Assembly (NCBI GenBank): GCA_028284385.1
Contig: JANQRT010000066.1
Span: 62,001 to 126,000, forward strand
Origin: Opitutaceae bacterium
GTDB taxonomy: Bacteria > Verrucomicrobiota > Verrucomicrobiia > Opitutales > Opitutaceae
DNA: 64,000 nucleotides
Direction: 5' to 3'
Part shown: positions 34,863 through 44,601 of the stretch, piece after piece
Numbering within the stretch: position 1 is the stretch's first letter
Layout of the letters: every line of letters begins with the position of its first letter
Made by a program: the position numbers and the translations under genes
The notes under the pieces: model-generated
Databases searched by the model: none
Told to the model about the DNA's origin: nothing
The model's input: the letters and a program-made list of their open reading frames with translations, nothing else

Positions 34863-37604
34863 TCAGAATTTTTTGGATACACCTACCGAATAGGAGCGGC
34901 CATAACTCTGATAGTCTCTCACCAGGCGTTGATCATCGCCTTCGAATGTGGAAAGTGGCTCGTCATTCAAATTGTATCCCTGAAGTATCAAACTCATTCC
35001 TTCAAGCGGTCCGCCTTGGAAGGCATAGCTTACCTGGGCGTCAATCAGCGTCTCAGGAGATACGATACGGAAGTCTTCGCCACGTGGGCCGAAACTGCTG
35101 ATATTCGCGCGATACTCGGAACGATGACGAGCGCCGACACGAGCAGAGAAGCCATCTTTTTCGTAATAGATTGTTCCACTGCCGACCTTTTGCGAAAAGC
35201 CTTTTAGCGGTACCGAAGCGTCGTTCGGATTTGGCTGAATGGCGCTATCCGTATAGGCGTAGCTTACAATGGCGCCGAATCCTGCCAGTTTCTCGGAAAA
35301 CTTTTCGCCAGGTAGTGACAATGTGAATTCAAGGCCTTCGATGCTACCTCCCTCTCCATTGCGAGGAACTTCGAGCGTTCCTTGAAATGTGGCAGGAGTC
35401 ACACCAGTGAAGGGAAATCCGGTGAAATCCTTGAGGACCTTCTCAGTGAAAGCGAAGGTACGAAGATCCTTGTAGAATCCAGCCACCGACCAGTAGCCCA
35501 TTCCGTCCTTGAAGTAATGCTCGTAGGAAAGATCGATGGCATTGGCACGCCATGGCTCAAGTTCCGTATCGCCACCTTTGCCGGTCCAGGGTCCATCAAG
35601 CGGATCATTGGAAAAAGCTTTTGCGGAATTGTACTCGAACTCGAAACCGGCCCTCATGTCCTGCATGCGCTGACGCATGATCTGGCGAGCAACACTAAAC
35701 CTCAGATACTTGCCTTCATTTAGCAGGAAGTTGAGATTCAGACTCGGAACCCAGTCTCCGTAGCTATGGGAGTTGCTTACAGGAAGCGCTTCGACAGCGT
35801 CGCCAACTCCAGACGCGGCGAGACCCGAGGAAGACTGATCCGAGTGGATGTATTGCAGACCCAGATTACCGGTTACCGGCACTGAACCTATCTGAGTATT
35901 GATGCCCAGCTGAGCGTAGGCTTGCGAGATTTCCTCGTCGACATCCCAGTCAACCGCAACCGTGTCCGCATTCGGATTAGGGATAATGTTGTAGACGCCA
36001 TTCGCTAGTTGCTCGAGCGGATCATAGCTAGCCATTCCAGGGATGCCGATAAAGCTGAGGTCCGTTATTCCAATAGAAGTAGGGAAAGGGGCCTCAGTCT
36101 GGCCATTGGCTAAAGCAAGGAAGTTGCCCGCTTCGCCCTCTGACTTTTCGCGTTTCGTATAGCGGAGACCGAACTCCAAGTCGCCTAAAAAGCCATCGGT
36201 TTCCCTCCTGGCAAGCAGCTTGACTTGCGTGAGCTTATCGATCGTTTCCGGCTCCTTTAGAAATCCCACTTGACCGCCGGGAACTATATCGCCTCCCCAG
36301 CCTTGCGGTCCAGCGAGAACCAGCAAGCTGGTATCGGTATAGTCGATACTTGGCGAAAAAGTCGCTCCGATTCCGCTATCGAGCGAAAACGCCATCGTAT
36401 CCGGAATTCCGGACTGGTTAGATCCAGTCCCTGAATACGTTTCTAGAACGGTATCGACGCGATCCACTTCGGAATAGCTAAGATCAGCTACCGCAGTCCA
36501 ATCGCCAAGATTTCCGATTTCCACGTTCCATCCGAGAGTGTAAGTACTGGCATCGCGATCGACTACGTCGTTCCGGACAACGCCAAATACATTTCCGAAA
36601 ACGCCATTGTTTACCAAAGAGTCCTCAACCGTAGCTCCTTCTTCCTGAAACTGGGCGGAGCTCCAAAACAAGGGAATTTCGATACCGCGAAGCGTTTGGG
36701 TTTCCTGGAAATCGGAATAGAAAAAGTCGAATGTGGAGCGGATGTTCTCGTTCGGCTGATTCTCAAGAACCATCATGAAGGAGTCTCTCTCCAAGAGGCT
36801 GGATCGCACGAACGGCTTGGCTCCGCCAATGATATTCACTTCACCAAAGCCGGCGTCGCCTGAATCCACGGTGGGATATCCCCATGCGTTCCATTGCTCT
36901 CCCTGCCCAGGTTTCGATGTGTGAGAAAACCCAAGGGCAATACCGACTTTGTCGTCAGACAATTGGTCTATGTAAGTTCCACTGTAGCGGAATCCGCCAG
37001 TATCAGAGCCCGCATTCAGAGCTCCGAGTTCGGTCCACTCGTAGAATACATTGGTAGCGAATGCGCGCTTGCCATAGCTAAGGGGCCGAATCGTTTGCAG
37101 GTCGACCGTTCCTCCGATACCTTGACCAGCAAGACTCGAATTCGCCGTCTTGTAAACCACGGCGCCGCTTAGAAGCTCGGCAGGAAACTGATCGAACTCG
37201 ATATCCCGATGCCGACTTGTAGTGGCTAATTCACGACCATTTAATAGTCCGCCACTGAATTCGGCGGGAAAGCCGCGAATGCTGATGACCTGACTACGAC
37301 CGTTAACGCGTTGGGATGATAAACCTGGAAGTCGAGACAAGGATTCGGCAATACTGGTATCAGGCATCTTGCCGAGATCCTCGGCGGAAAGCGCTTCTAC
37401 AATTATAGGAGAATAACGCTTCTTTTCAGCAGCGGCAGCAAGACTGCTGGCAAAACTGCCTCCGGAGACGGTGACGCTCTCAAGTTCAAAATATGAATCG
37501 TCTTCTTGGCCTGTAGCTGTGAAACTTGCGCTGAGTAGGGAAACAGCGGCTAAGCTTCGAATGGCCAGTCGAACGGATGTACGGGAAGCTGATTTTTTAT
37601 TCAT
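34863..37604 (-). CDS. Large TonB-dependent receptor of the alpha-glucan locus
   Basis: A 913-residue receptor of the carbohydrate-type TIGR01782 class (proteobacterial MalA/NagA-like receptors). A signal peptide (VRLAIRSLAAVSLLSASFTATGQ) and a short mature head are followed by the plug, which includes PIIVEALSAEDLGKMPDTSIAESLSRLPGLSSQRVNGRSQVISIRGF in outline (KMPDTSIAESL and ISIRGF are the class hallmarks), NGRELATTSRHRDIEFDQFP and VYKTANSSLAGQGIGGTVDLQT. The barrel ends YGRSYSVGVSKKF with a terminal phenylalanine. Placed between GH13, malQ and a maltose-type transporter, it probably imports maltodextrins. Its promoter lies in the 450-base gap upstream. Confidence 0.93.
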   Translation of the reverse strand: MNKKSASRTSVRLAIRSLAAVSLLSASFTATGQEDDSYFELESVTVSGGSFASSLAAAAEKKRYSPIIVEALSAEDLGKMPDTSIAESLSRLPGLSSQRVNGRSQVISIRGFPAEFSGGLLNGRELATTSRHRDIEFDQFPAELLSGAVVYKTANSSLAGQGIGGTVDLQTIRPLSYGKRAFATNVFYEWTELGALNAGSDTGGFRYSGTYIDQLSDDKVGIALGFSHTSKPGQGEQWNAWGYPTVDSGDAGFGEVNIIGGAKPFVRSSLLERDSFMMVLENQPNENIRSTFDFFYSDFQETQTLRGIEIPLFWSSAQFQEEGATVEDSLVNNGVFGNVFGVVRNDVVDRDASTYTLGWNVEIGNLGDWTAVADLSYSEVDRVDTVLETYSGTGSNQSGIPDTMAFSLDSGIGATFSPSIDYTDTSLLVLAGPQGWGGDIVPGGQVGFLKEPETIDKLTQVKLLARRETDGFLGDLEFGLRYTKREKSEGEAGNFLALANGQTEAPFPTSIGITDLSFIGIPGMASYDPLEQLANGVYNIIPNPNADTVAVDWDVDEEISQAYAQLGINTQIGSVPVTGNLGLQYIHSDQSSSGLAASGVGDAVEALPVSNSHSYGDWVPSLNLNFLLNEGKYLRFSVARQIMRQRMQDMRAGFEFEYNSAKAFSNDPLDGPWTGKGGDTELEPWRANAIDLSYEHYFKDGMGYWSVAGFYKDLRTFAFTEKVLKDFTGFPFTGVTPATFQGTLEVPRNGEGGSIEGLEFTLSLPGEKFSEKLAGFGAIVSYAYTDSAIQPNPNDASVPLKGFSQKVGSGTIYYEKDGFSARVGARHRSEYRANISSFGPRGEDFRIVSPETLIDAQVSYAFQGGPLEGMSLILQGYNLNDEPLSTFEGDDQRLVRDYQSYGRSYSVGVSKKF

Positions 37605-38054
37605 CGTACTAGCTTTTTGTTATTTTCAGTAGTAGCGCGCCTGTATCCAATATTCGCTTGCTAAAGGGATATGCTGATTAAGGCGCGGGGTAGGTGTTGG
37701 TTAAGAAAGGGCGGCCACCTGCTGGCCAGGCAAGGGTACCCTGATTGTGCCTATAATATCGCTCCTCCGAGGGAATAAATCCAACCGGAAGTGCCAAATA
37801 AAACTGATATAATTAGGACAAATCTTAGAACCGGATTATCTTTTACAAATTTCTCTTATACCGACTCTCTGCTAACCAGTGAAATACAAATTTCTATGTA
37901 AATAATTAATAGTCAAAAAATTGCACATAGCTCAATCGCTGAGACGAAAACGATTTAGTAGTCTGACTGGACCAGGAATCGAGGGACTATGGACAAAACA
38001 GCCTATCTGTTGGAAAGCTAAGTTTCTGTCCAAAACCTATCCAGGGAGATTCGG
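37605..38054. other. Regulatory gap upstream of the TonB receptor, with direct repeats
   Basis: No gene is supported; a plus-strand frame at 37921-38121 has no family resemblance. Two exact copies of TACAAATTTCT lie at 37844-37854 and 37885-37895, 41 bases apart, close to four helical turns, which would suit an activator binding on one face. GGCCA/TGGCC (about 37711-37727) forms a small stem nearer the receptor start, and a dispersed GTATCCA copy followed by ATATT lies at 37643. Confidence 0.45.
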
Positions 38055-39923
38055 TCAATCTCTGAGCTCAAAGATCTTGGCCGTTTTTCCGGCAATCTTC
38101 AAAGACTTGGACAAATTGTAGGCTTTACGGCTCAAGACATCCGTGCCCGTTTGGTAATCCTCGAGCACCTCATTAAACCGGGAAGTATCAAGCGAGATTC
38201 TGCCATCGTTATGATTCATAACAACCATAACCGCCTCATCGGGCAGAGTTCTGAAATAGACGTACACATCGTTTTCCGGAATAAAGTGCAAGAAGTCGCC
38301 ATGATGCGTTGCTCGTGACGTTTTTCGCCAGTTGGCAAGCTTGCTGATATAATCGTAAATTTCGTTTTCCTTATCAGTACGTCCCGATTTTTCGAATACC
38401 GATCTGGAATCCTCTTTCCATCCACCGGGCATAGTTTGTCGCCAAGCCTCATCATCCCCTCCTCTATCTTCATGCCCCATCATCAGCTCCGTCCCATAAT
38501 AGATCTGAGGAATGCCACGACAGGTCATAATAAAGGCGCAAGCCATTCTGAAAAGCTTCTCGTCTTGTTTCAGCGTTTCGAAAATCCTCCCCATATCATG
38601 GTTATCAAGGAAGATGACATTCTGGTTAGGGTCGGAATAAAGTCGGTCTTGGGTCAATGTGTAGTAAAGTTTCTTCAAGCCAGAGTCCCAACCTGAGCCC
38701 GATAGTTCGAGAAGAGCGTTTCGAACGGCAAAGGAAACTGGAAAATCGGTAACGCTTGGCAAATTGGAATCATAGCCATCATCGATCCCAGGATTGTCGT
38801 ACTGCCAGAAGGCCTCGTGAGCAACGGATTCCACCCATGCTTCACCAACGATGTTAAAATTTGGATACGCAGCCAGGACTTCGTCCGCCCATCTCGCCAT
38901 GTAATCGGGATAAGGATAAAGATAGGTATCCATTCGGATGCCATCGACTCCCGAGTACTCGATCCACCAGATCGTGTTTTGAATAAGGTAATCGGCCAAG
39001 AGCTCGTTGCGTTGATCGAGATCGGGCATTTCGGGCACGAACCAGCCTTTAACGAGGCGATCTTTATCAGCCCTCGAAGCATGGGGATCGGCTGGTATGG
39101 TCCCTTTGAAATTCGTCTGACCATACGTTTCGAAATCATGAACCCAATCGCTGGTGGGAAGATCGCTCATCCACCAATGGTTGATCCCGATATGATTGTG
39201 GATCATATCCATGATTACCTTCATCCCCTTGGAGTGAAGCGTCTCGATAAGATGCTTATACTCCTCGTTGCTGCCCAGTCTGCGATCCACCTTGTACAAA
39301 TCGGTCGCCGCATATCCATGATAGGCTCCATATTCAGGCGTCATATCATTTTCGAAAATCGGCGTGAACCAAACTGCCGTCATCCCCAAATCTTTAATGT
39401 AGTCTGCCTTATCGAGGACGCCTTTGAGATCCCCTCCTTGACGTTTGGTAGGATCGGAGCGATCGGCTTTCTCGAGCATCCCGGGAATGGAGTCATTGCT
39501 AGAATCTCCATTGGCAAAACGATCGGGCATCATTAAATAGATGGCGTCCGTCGAATCGAATCCGAGATTTCTCCTCTCGAGGCTCTCTCGTTTCTTCAAC
39601 TCGTAAGCAATCCGCTTTTTATCGTCTTCCTTACGCAGCAGAATATCGACGTTGCCCGCCTTAGCTTCGGGCCCAATTTCCAGATACAGAAATAGATAGT
39701 TCGTTGAATCCACCGCAATCTGACGAACAATAGACACGCCCTCGTAATCCACAGAGGCCCTGTAGTGGCCAATGCCTTCGCCATAGAGTTGTAGTTGTAG
39801 TTCCTCGACAGGCATTTCGGTCCACCAGAAAGGAGGCTCTACTCGCTGAATCTGAGCAGTGGCTGATAAAAGACCCGATAAAGAGAGGAGAAGAAACGAA
39901 ATTACTTTTGCGGATCTTTGCAT
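38055..39923 (-). CDS. Secreted GH13 alpha-amylase / neopullulanase-like enzyme
   Basis: A 622-residue exported glycosidase with a signal peptide (VISFLLLSLSGLLSATA). Residues about 26-112 are the beta-sandwich N-domain of cyclomaltodextrinases (VEPPFWWTEMPVEELQLQLYG). The catalytic barrel includes YLMMPDRFANGD, MDMIHNHIG, the nucleophile D332 (DGIRMDTYLYP), the acid/base E361 (NIVGEAWVES) and D443 (FLDNHDMGR). A C-terminal beta domain follows. The layout matches SusA-like periplasmic neopullulanases that cut alpha-glucans to maltodextrins. With the receptor, transporter and MalQ it completes a starch route without SusD. Confidence 0.93.
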   Translation of the reverse strand: MQRSAKVISFLLLSLSGLLSATAQIQRVEPPFWWTEMPVEELQLQLYGEGIGHYRASVDYEGVSIVRQIAVDSTNYLFLYLEIGPEAKAGNVDILLRKEDDKKRIAYELKKRESLERRNLGFDSTDAIYLMMPDRFANGDSSNDSIPGMLEKADRSDPTKRQGGDLKGVLDKADYIKDLGMTAVWFTPIFENDMTPEYGAYHGYAATDLYKVDRRLGSNEEYKHLIETLHSKGMKVIMDMIHNHIGINHWWMSDLPTSDWVHDFETYGQTNFKGTIPADPHASRADKDRLVKGWFVPEMPDLDQRNELLADYLIQNTIWWIEYSGVDGIRMDTYLYPYPDYMARWADEVLAAYPNFNIVGEAWVESVAHEAFWQYDNPGIDDGYDSNLPSVTDFPVSFAVRNALLELSGSGWDSGLKKLYYTLTQDRLYSDPNQNVIFLDNHDMGRIFETLKQDEKLFRMACAFIMTCRGIPQIYYGTELMMGHEDRGGDDEAWRQTMPGGWKEDSRSVFEKSGRTDKENEIYDYISKLANWRKTSRATHHGDFLHFIPENDVYVYFRTLPDEAVMVVMNHNDGRISLDTSRFNEVLEDYQTGTDVLSRKAYNLSKSLKIAGKTAKIFELRD

Positions 39924-40152
39924 GAGCAGGAGTGGATGAACTTTGGGTAAATATTACGAGATAGTAACGATCAGAGGTAGTTTAGTAAATAACTTGACCC
40001 AAGGATGGCCTGTTTTCCCTTCTCAATAATAGGAAATTTCCAAACTTCCTTGAACATTTCTTAGGTCGAGCAAATGAAATCGCCAGCGGATTCATAACAG
40101 CCCGGCCAATCAAAGCTTGGCTTAGCCTATCGATTCGAAAAGATAGCAAGCC

Positions 40153-40656
40153 ATGTCCAAGAATTGCTGGCTAATGAAAACGGAACCGGACGCCTTTTCG
40201 TTCGATGACCTCAAAGCTTGTCCCCAGAAAACGGAGCCCTGGGATGGCATTCGCAATTACCAGGCGAGAAATCTCATGCGAGACGATATGAAGAAAGGCG
40301 ATTTGGCGATCTTCTACCACTCGCAGGCCGGCGAAGAGACGGGAGCCGTTGGCCTGGCCACGATCGCGAAGGAAGCCTATCCGGATCACACTTCTTGGGA
40401 TCCAAAATCCAAATACCACGACCCCAAGTCATCGCCTGACAATGTTCGCTGGCTAATGGTGGATGTGAAATGGAAACAGGATTTCAAACAGCTTGTTTCG
40501 CTTCAGACGATGAAGGCCGAAAAAGCGCTGGAAGGCATGCGTGTAACCATGCGTGGCCAACGCCTTTCAATCCAACCCGTTGAAGCCAAGCATTTCAAAA
40601 AGGTCTGCCAAATGGGCGGCCTGACCAAAGCCCAGATCGACAAGCTGGGCGTCTAG
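40153..40656 (+). CDS. EVE domain protein (THYN1-like)
   Basis: A 167-residue single-domain EVE protein, PUA-like fold. NCWLMKTEPDAFSFDDL, WDGIRNYQARNLMRDDMKKGDLAIFYHS and WDPKSKYHDPKS are the standard blocks. EVE domains bind modified bases in DNA or RNA; the house-keeping bacterial branch is widespread and its role is unclear. The stop overlaps the convergent phosphatase gene by 4 bases. Confidence 0.93.
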   Translation: MSKNCWLMKTEPDAFSFDDLKACPQKTEPWDGIRNYQARNLMRDDMKKGDLAIFYHSQAGEETGAVGLATIAKEAYPDHTSWDPKSKYHDPKSSPDNVRWLMVDVKWKQDFKQLVSLQTMKAEKALEGMRVTMRGQRLSIQPVEAKHFKKVCQMGGLTKAQIDKLGV

Positions 40657-41117
40657 GCTGCCTCGACTACTCGCCTGGCGAGATCCTCCCAGCCAATAGC
40701 GGTCAAGGCATTTGGTCTTACAGTCTTCACTTTGGCCAAAGCGTCATCGAAAGAGAGTCCAAAGCTTTTTGAAAGATAGTAGACCATCAGGAACGAGGTT
40801 CGATCGATACCGCCAAAACAATGAATCAGAACCTTTCCCTGATCCGAGGAAAGTCGATCGAGCAGAAACTGATAAGCTTTGGGCAGCATTCCCCGACAAT
40901 AGGCCTCGTCTTCTTCAGTGGGAGGAGTGGAACCTGGTAGGTTCGCATTGAAAAACGCGTATCCAAATTTCTCTATCTCAGCAGTCGTCGCGGTTTCATC
41001 TCCCATGCAAATGATTGAAGAAATCCCGGAATCGCGAAGCGCCTGCAAATCCCACGCCACTTTTCTCGGACCGCATCGACCGCAAATTCTATCTTCGAGG
41101 AAAAAGAGCTCTTTCAT
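40653..41117 (-). CDS. Dual-specificity/tyrosine-phosphatase-like protein
   Basis: A 154-residue phosphatase. VLIHCFGGIDRTSF is the P-loop HCxxGxxR (C100, R106), and the acidic segment PGSTPPTEEDEAY before it could hold the general-acid aspartate or glutamate. The N-terminal CGRCGPRKVAWDLQALRDSGI resembles the cysteine phosphatases that act on phosphotyrosine or phosphoinositides. It lies 6 bases after pdxJ on the same strand, so they are probably co-transcribed, though a functional link with vitamin B6 synthesis is not evident. Confidence 0.85.
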   Translation of the reverse strand: MKELFFLEDRICGRCGPRKVAWDLQALRDSGISSIICMGDETATTAEIEKFGYAFFNANLPGSTPPTEEDEAYCRGMLPKAYQFLLDRLSSDQGKVLIHCFGGIDRTSFLMVYYLSKSFGLSFDDALAKVKTVRPNALTAIGWEDLARRVVEAA

Positions 41118-41123
41118 TGAACG

Positions 41124-41855
41124 CTAGGAGTTCGTTTTCAGAATCTGTAGATAACCCTCGATAACCGATTTCAGGCCCCGATCGATACACTCGACGGTTA
41201 AGGCATGGCCAATGGAAACCTCCAGGATGTCGGGAATCTTCAGGAAGTTATTCAGATTCTCGAGATTGAGGTCGTGGCCGGCGTTGACACCCAACCCCAG
41301 CCGCTGGGCTTCCTCAGCCGTTCTGGCAAACGATTCGACTATCTCCGTTTCCTTGTCAGAGCCATAAGCCTCAGCATAGGGCTCCGTGTAAAGTTCGATA
41401 CGGTCGGCATTGAGTTCTTTAACCAAGCCCATTTCTTCGCTTCCATGATCGATAAAGAGGCTGACCCGGATGTCTCGACGATTCAGTTCCGGGATAACCT
41501 TTTCGAGCAAGGAGCGATTTTGGGCGACGCTCCAACCGTGATCGGATGTTATCTGGCCAGGCTCGTCAGGGACCAAAGTGCATTGAGCAGGTCGGGCTTC
41601 GTGAACCACCTCTAGAAACTCGTCGCAAGGATAGCCTTCCACATTCAGCTCGACGCTTCGAGCCTTGCAGAGCTCCTTCAAGTCAAAGACATCTGAATAC
41701 CGCGCATGCCGCTGATCGGGACGGGGATGGAGGGTGATTCCATGGGCTCCGAAATCGAGGCATTTAACAGCGAAATCCAGCACGCTCGGAAAATCCCTTC
41801 CGCGAGCGTTTCGCAGCAAGGCGATCTTGTTTATGTTAACCGAGAGCTGAGTCAT
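41124..41855 (-). CDS. pdxJ: Pyridoxine 5'-phosphate synthase
   Basis: Starting at the ATG at 41855 gives 243 residues, the standard PdxJ length; a longer frame to 41906 adds an unrelated N-terminus. LSVNINKIALLRNARG is the canonical opening. GAHGITLHPRPDQRHARYSDV holds the phosphate and histidine/arginine substrate contacts, NVEGYPCDEFL includes an active-site glutamate, and LGVNAGHDLNLENL the closing histidine. It condenses 1-deoxy-D-xylulose 5-phosphate with 3-amino-2-oxopropyl phosphate in the DXP-dependent vitamin B6 pathway. Confidence 0.97.
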   Translation of the reverse strand: MTQLSVNINKIALLRNARGRDFPSVLDFAVKCLDFGAHGITLHPRPDQRHARYSDVFDLKELCKARSVELNVEGYPCDEFLEVVHEARPAQCTLVPDEPGQITSDHGWSVAQNRSLLEKVIPELNRRDIRVSLFIDHGSEEMGLVKELNADRIELYTEPYAEAYGSDKETEIVESFARTAEEAQRLGLGVNAGHDLNLENLNNFLKIPDILEVSIGHALTVECIDRGLKSVIEGYLQILKTNS

Positions 41856-41974
41856 TTTTTCCAAGGAGAAGTGGCAGAAACTCCAATAAATCACGCGGTC
41901 GCGCAACTAAACAAATCAATAAGAAGTATTAGAAGTCATCTAGAAACAATCGACAACCAGGAGGAGAAACAGCA

Positions 41975-42958
41975 ATGTCCATGATTAAGAAATATCCAGT
42001 GATTTTATCGTTAAAGACAAACCCAGGCATTAAAGCGCTTTGCGGCCTTCTCATTGCGACTTCAGCAACGGCGCAGCCTTTCGAAGATATCATCGAAAGA
42101 AGCTTTTCCATTGGACCAGGAGGAACCATTGAGCTTCACACCTCCGACGCGGATGTTGAGCTGAAAGGAAGCGATCAGGAAGACGTTTCAGTGACTGTTA
42201 TTCGCAAAGCGAAGCGCGTTTCAGAAGAAAGAGCCCAAGCCCTTTTCGAGAACCATGTGGTCGAATTCGATCTAAGCGGCGATCGCCTCACAATCGAGGA
42301 TCGACGGGAAAATCGAAACACCCGTTTCTGGAATATGAAAAACGAATCCTTTCAGGTCAGATACATCCTAACTTGTCCTCTGCAACAGAATCTGGAGATC
42401 AAGACCAACGACGGAGACCTGACCATTGAGAACATTGAGGGGGAACTCGAAGTAAGAACGAATGATGGCGATTTGGAAGTAGCCAACTTGTCAGGAGAGA
42501 TTTTCCTTTCTACCAACGACGGAGACGCTAACGCTGAAGATCTTGCGGGAGAGGTCGTCATTAAAACGAACGACGGTGATTTATATGTCGATAGAATCGA
42601 AGGTAGTGTTTCCCTCAATACGAACGACGGCGATATCCGCCTGGAAGACATGGCGGGTTCTGTGAAAGCCCGCACTCACGATGGAGACATCAGCGTAAAC
42701 TTGCTATCCCAGCCAGAGGACGATTGCTCGATCCAAACTTCGGACGGCGATATCGATATAGTCCTTCCTGAAAACATTGAGGTGGATCTGGAAGTACACA
42801 CGACCGACGGCCACGTACGACTGGATGTCAGAATGGATAGTTCCAAGACTTCCGGCGACAGCTTCCACGGCTATTCTTCGCTGAACGGAGGCGGACCCAA
42901 ATTCTGGATAAAAAGCCATGACGGAAACCTCACCCTCAGGCTGGAAGAAGAGATCTAA
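41975..42958 (+). CDS. Exported DUF4097 beta-helix protein with NDGD repeats
   Basis: A 327-residue exported protein. The ATG at 41975 follows a strong ribosome binding site (AGGAGGAGAAACAGCA). A signal peptide (ALCGLLIATSATAQ) precedes a DUF4097 domain (PF13349-like). Its core is a run of about eight repeats of roughly 17-19 residues, each with the turn T(N/H/S)DGD: IKTNDGDL, VRTNDGDL, LSTNDGDA, IKTNDGDL, LNTNDGDI, ARTHDGDI, IQTSDGDI. This pattern forms a right-handed parallel beta-solenoid, and the lined-up acidic turns could bind calcium. Homologs are often beside anti-sigma genes; none is seen here. It is divergent from pdxJ. Confidence 0.85.
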   Translation: MSMIKKYPVILSLKTNPGIKALCGLLIATSATAQPFEDIIERSFSIGPGGTIELHTSDADVELKGSDQEDVSVTVIRKAKRVSEERAQALFENHVVEFDLSGDRLTIEDRRENRNTRFWNMKNESFQVRYILTCPLQQNLEIKTNDGDLTIENIEGELEVRTNDGDLEVANLSGEIFLSTNDGDANAEDLAGEVVIKTNDGDLYVDRIEGSVSLNTNDGDIRLEDMAGSVKARTHDGDISVNLLSQPEDDCSIQTSDGDIDIVLPENIEVDLEVHTTDGHVRLDVRMDSSKTSGDSFHGYSSLNGGGPKFWIKSHDGNLTLRLEEEI

Positions 42959-43130
42959 CGTTAACGTGTGGCAAGTGGGCCCATAACGTGATCCTGGTTT
43001 TCGCAGCCCCAACTACCTAATTCTATCAACATCGCTCGTTCCTCGCAGGATCTCGCTAATTTCTATACTTTAACGAGCAGTACAGCTAGACGTCTCGTCT
43101 CCATAATGTAGTAGAGTATCGACTACAAAA

Positions 43131-44576
43131 TTAAGCGAGGATCGGGGTAGCCACATTTCCTCCCAGGTCGGTAAGACGATAGTCGCGACCAGAGAAACTG
43201 TAAGTCAGTCGCTCATGATCGAGGCCAAGCAGGTGCAGAATCGTAGCATGAAGATCGTTGAAGTGCATCCTGCCCTTGACGGCTCGAAAACCGAATTCGT
43301 CCGTTTCTCCATAGGTCATGCCTCCCCGAACGCCGCCACCTGCTAGCCAGATAGTGAAGCCGGATGGGTTGTGATCTCGCCCGTCGCTGCTTTCAGCATA
43401 AGGCGTACGACCAAACTCGGTCCCGAAAACCAGAAGCGTGTCGTCAAGCATACCTCGCAATTTCAGGTCCTGGAGCAGTCCAGCAACTGGCTTGTCAACT
43501 TGCCGAGCGATCTTGTTGTGCCCCATCCAGAGCTTTCCATGGGCATCCCATTTATAGCTAGTCGAGACCTGAATGAAACGCACCCCCGCTTCGGCGAATT
43601 TTCGAGCCTGGAGGAATTGACGCCCATAATCATCCGTCTCCTTTTCGCCAATACCATACATCTTGAGGGTGGCCGGAGACTCTTTTGAAAGATCCATCAA
43701 CGGCGGAGCCTCCATCTGCATGCGGAAGGCCAACTCGTTCGCTTGAATGCTGCCCTCGATCATACTGTCCTCTTCAGCCCTCTTGAGATGCTCCTTGTCG
43801 AGCATTTGAATAAGCTCTAGCTGCTTCTCCTGCATCTTGCGGGACAGTTTCTGGTTATGGAGATTGTGGATTTGAGCCGTCTTGAAATGCGTATCTTGGG
43901 TACCGATCGGAGTGCCTTGATAAGCGGCCGGAAGAAAAGCGCTGCCATAGAGTTGAACGCCGCCGTGAGCCCGTGTGGGAGCGAGCGTCACAAACCCTGG
44001 TAGATTCTCGTTTTCGGTTCCCAGCCCATAGGTAACCCATGATCCAATCGAAGGCCGGATCTCGGTCGATTTCCCAGTGTACCAGTTAAGCATGGCTTCG
44101 CCATGTCCTTGGCCCTCGGTGTGCATCCCCTTGAGCACGCAAATGTCATCGGCATGCTTGGCGATTTCAGGAAAGAGATTGGATACCCAGAGCCCGCTTT
44201 GACCATGCTGTTTGAATTGCCAAGGCGAACCGAGCAGCGGCGTTTCCCACTTAGTTTCGTTTCCATCCAATTCGAGAGGGACTTCATAGGGGAAAGGGTT
44301 GCCATCGTAGCGTTGCAGCTCCGGCTTGTAGTCGAAGGTGTCCACATGGCTGAAACCGCCATGCATCAGCATGTAGATAACGCGTTTCGCCTTAGGCGTA
44401 AAATGAGGGGGTCGCTGCAGGAGCGGGTTCGATCCAATGTTGCGAGCCAAGGCCTTGGCCTGCAGTCCAGCAAAAGCCAAGTATCCAAATCCGCATGCCA
44501 TATTTTTGAGCATGGATCGCCGATTGACCGGCTGGGTGAAATAGTTGCAAGCCTGGGAGTATTCGTCGCCTTTCAT
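43131..44576 (-). CDS. DUF1501 protein (planctomycete/verrucomicrobial secreted sulfatase-fold family)
   Basis: A 481-residue protein of the DUF1501 family, distantly related to alkaline phosphatase/sulfatase folds. The N-terminus NRRSMLKNMACGFGYLAFAGLQAKALA resembles a Tat-type or twin-arginine-like signal (RR-S-M-L-K). RVIYMLMHGGFSHVDTFDYKP, LKGMHTEGQGHGEAM and DDTLLVFGTEFGRTP..DGRDHNP are the metal-binding-like motifs. The formylglycine CxPxR motif is absent, so classical sulfatase chemistry is not implied. It follows the DUF1553 gene by 25 bases; the two families almost always occur as a pair, and their joint role is unknown. Confidence 0.9.
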   Translation of the reverse strand: MKGDEYSQACNYFTQPVNRRSMLKNMACGFGYLAFAGLQAKALARNIGSNPLLQRPPHFTPKAKRVIYMLMHGGFSHVDTFDYKPELQRYDGNPFPYEVPLELDGNETKWETPLLGSPWQFKQHGQSGLWVSNLFPEIAKHADDICVLKGMHTEGQGHGEAMLNWYTGKSTEIRPSIGSWVTYGLGTENENLPGFVTLAPTRAHGGVQLYGSAFLPAAYQGTPIGTQDTHFKTAQIHNLHNQKLSRKMQEKQLELIQMLDKEHLKRAEEDSMIEGSIQANELAFRMQMEAPPLMDLSKESPATLKMYGIGEKETDDYGRQFLQARKFAEAGVRFIQVSTSYKWDAHGKLWMGHNKIARQVDKPVAGLLQDLKLRGMLDDTLLVFGTEFGRTPYAESSDGRDHNPSGFTIWLAGGGVRGGMTYGETDEFGFRAVKGRMHFNDLHATILHLLGLDHERLTYSFSGRDYRLTDLGGNVATPILA

Positions 44577-44601
44577 GGTAGTGCCTATTTGGAAATCCGG
44601 G

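Noticed and set aside
37921..38121. 66-codon plus-strand frame in the regulatory gap before the TonB receptor
   Set aside because: It overlaps the antisense end of the GH13 gene, and its composition is that of random sequence.
43131..44576. Calling the DUF1501 protein a sulfatase
   Set aside because: It has no C/S-x-P-x-R motif; the family is only distantly related in fold.
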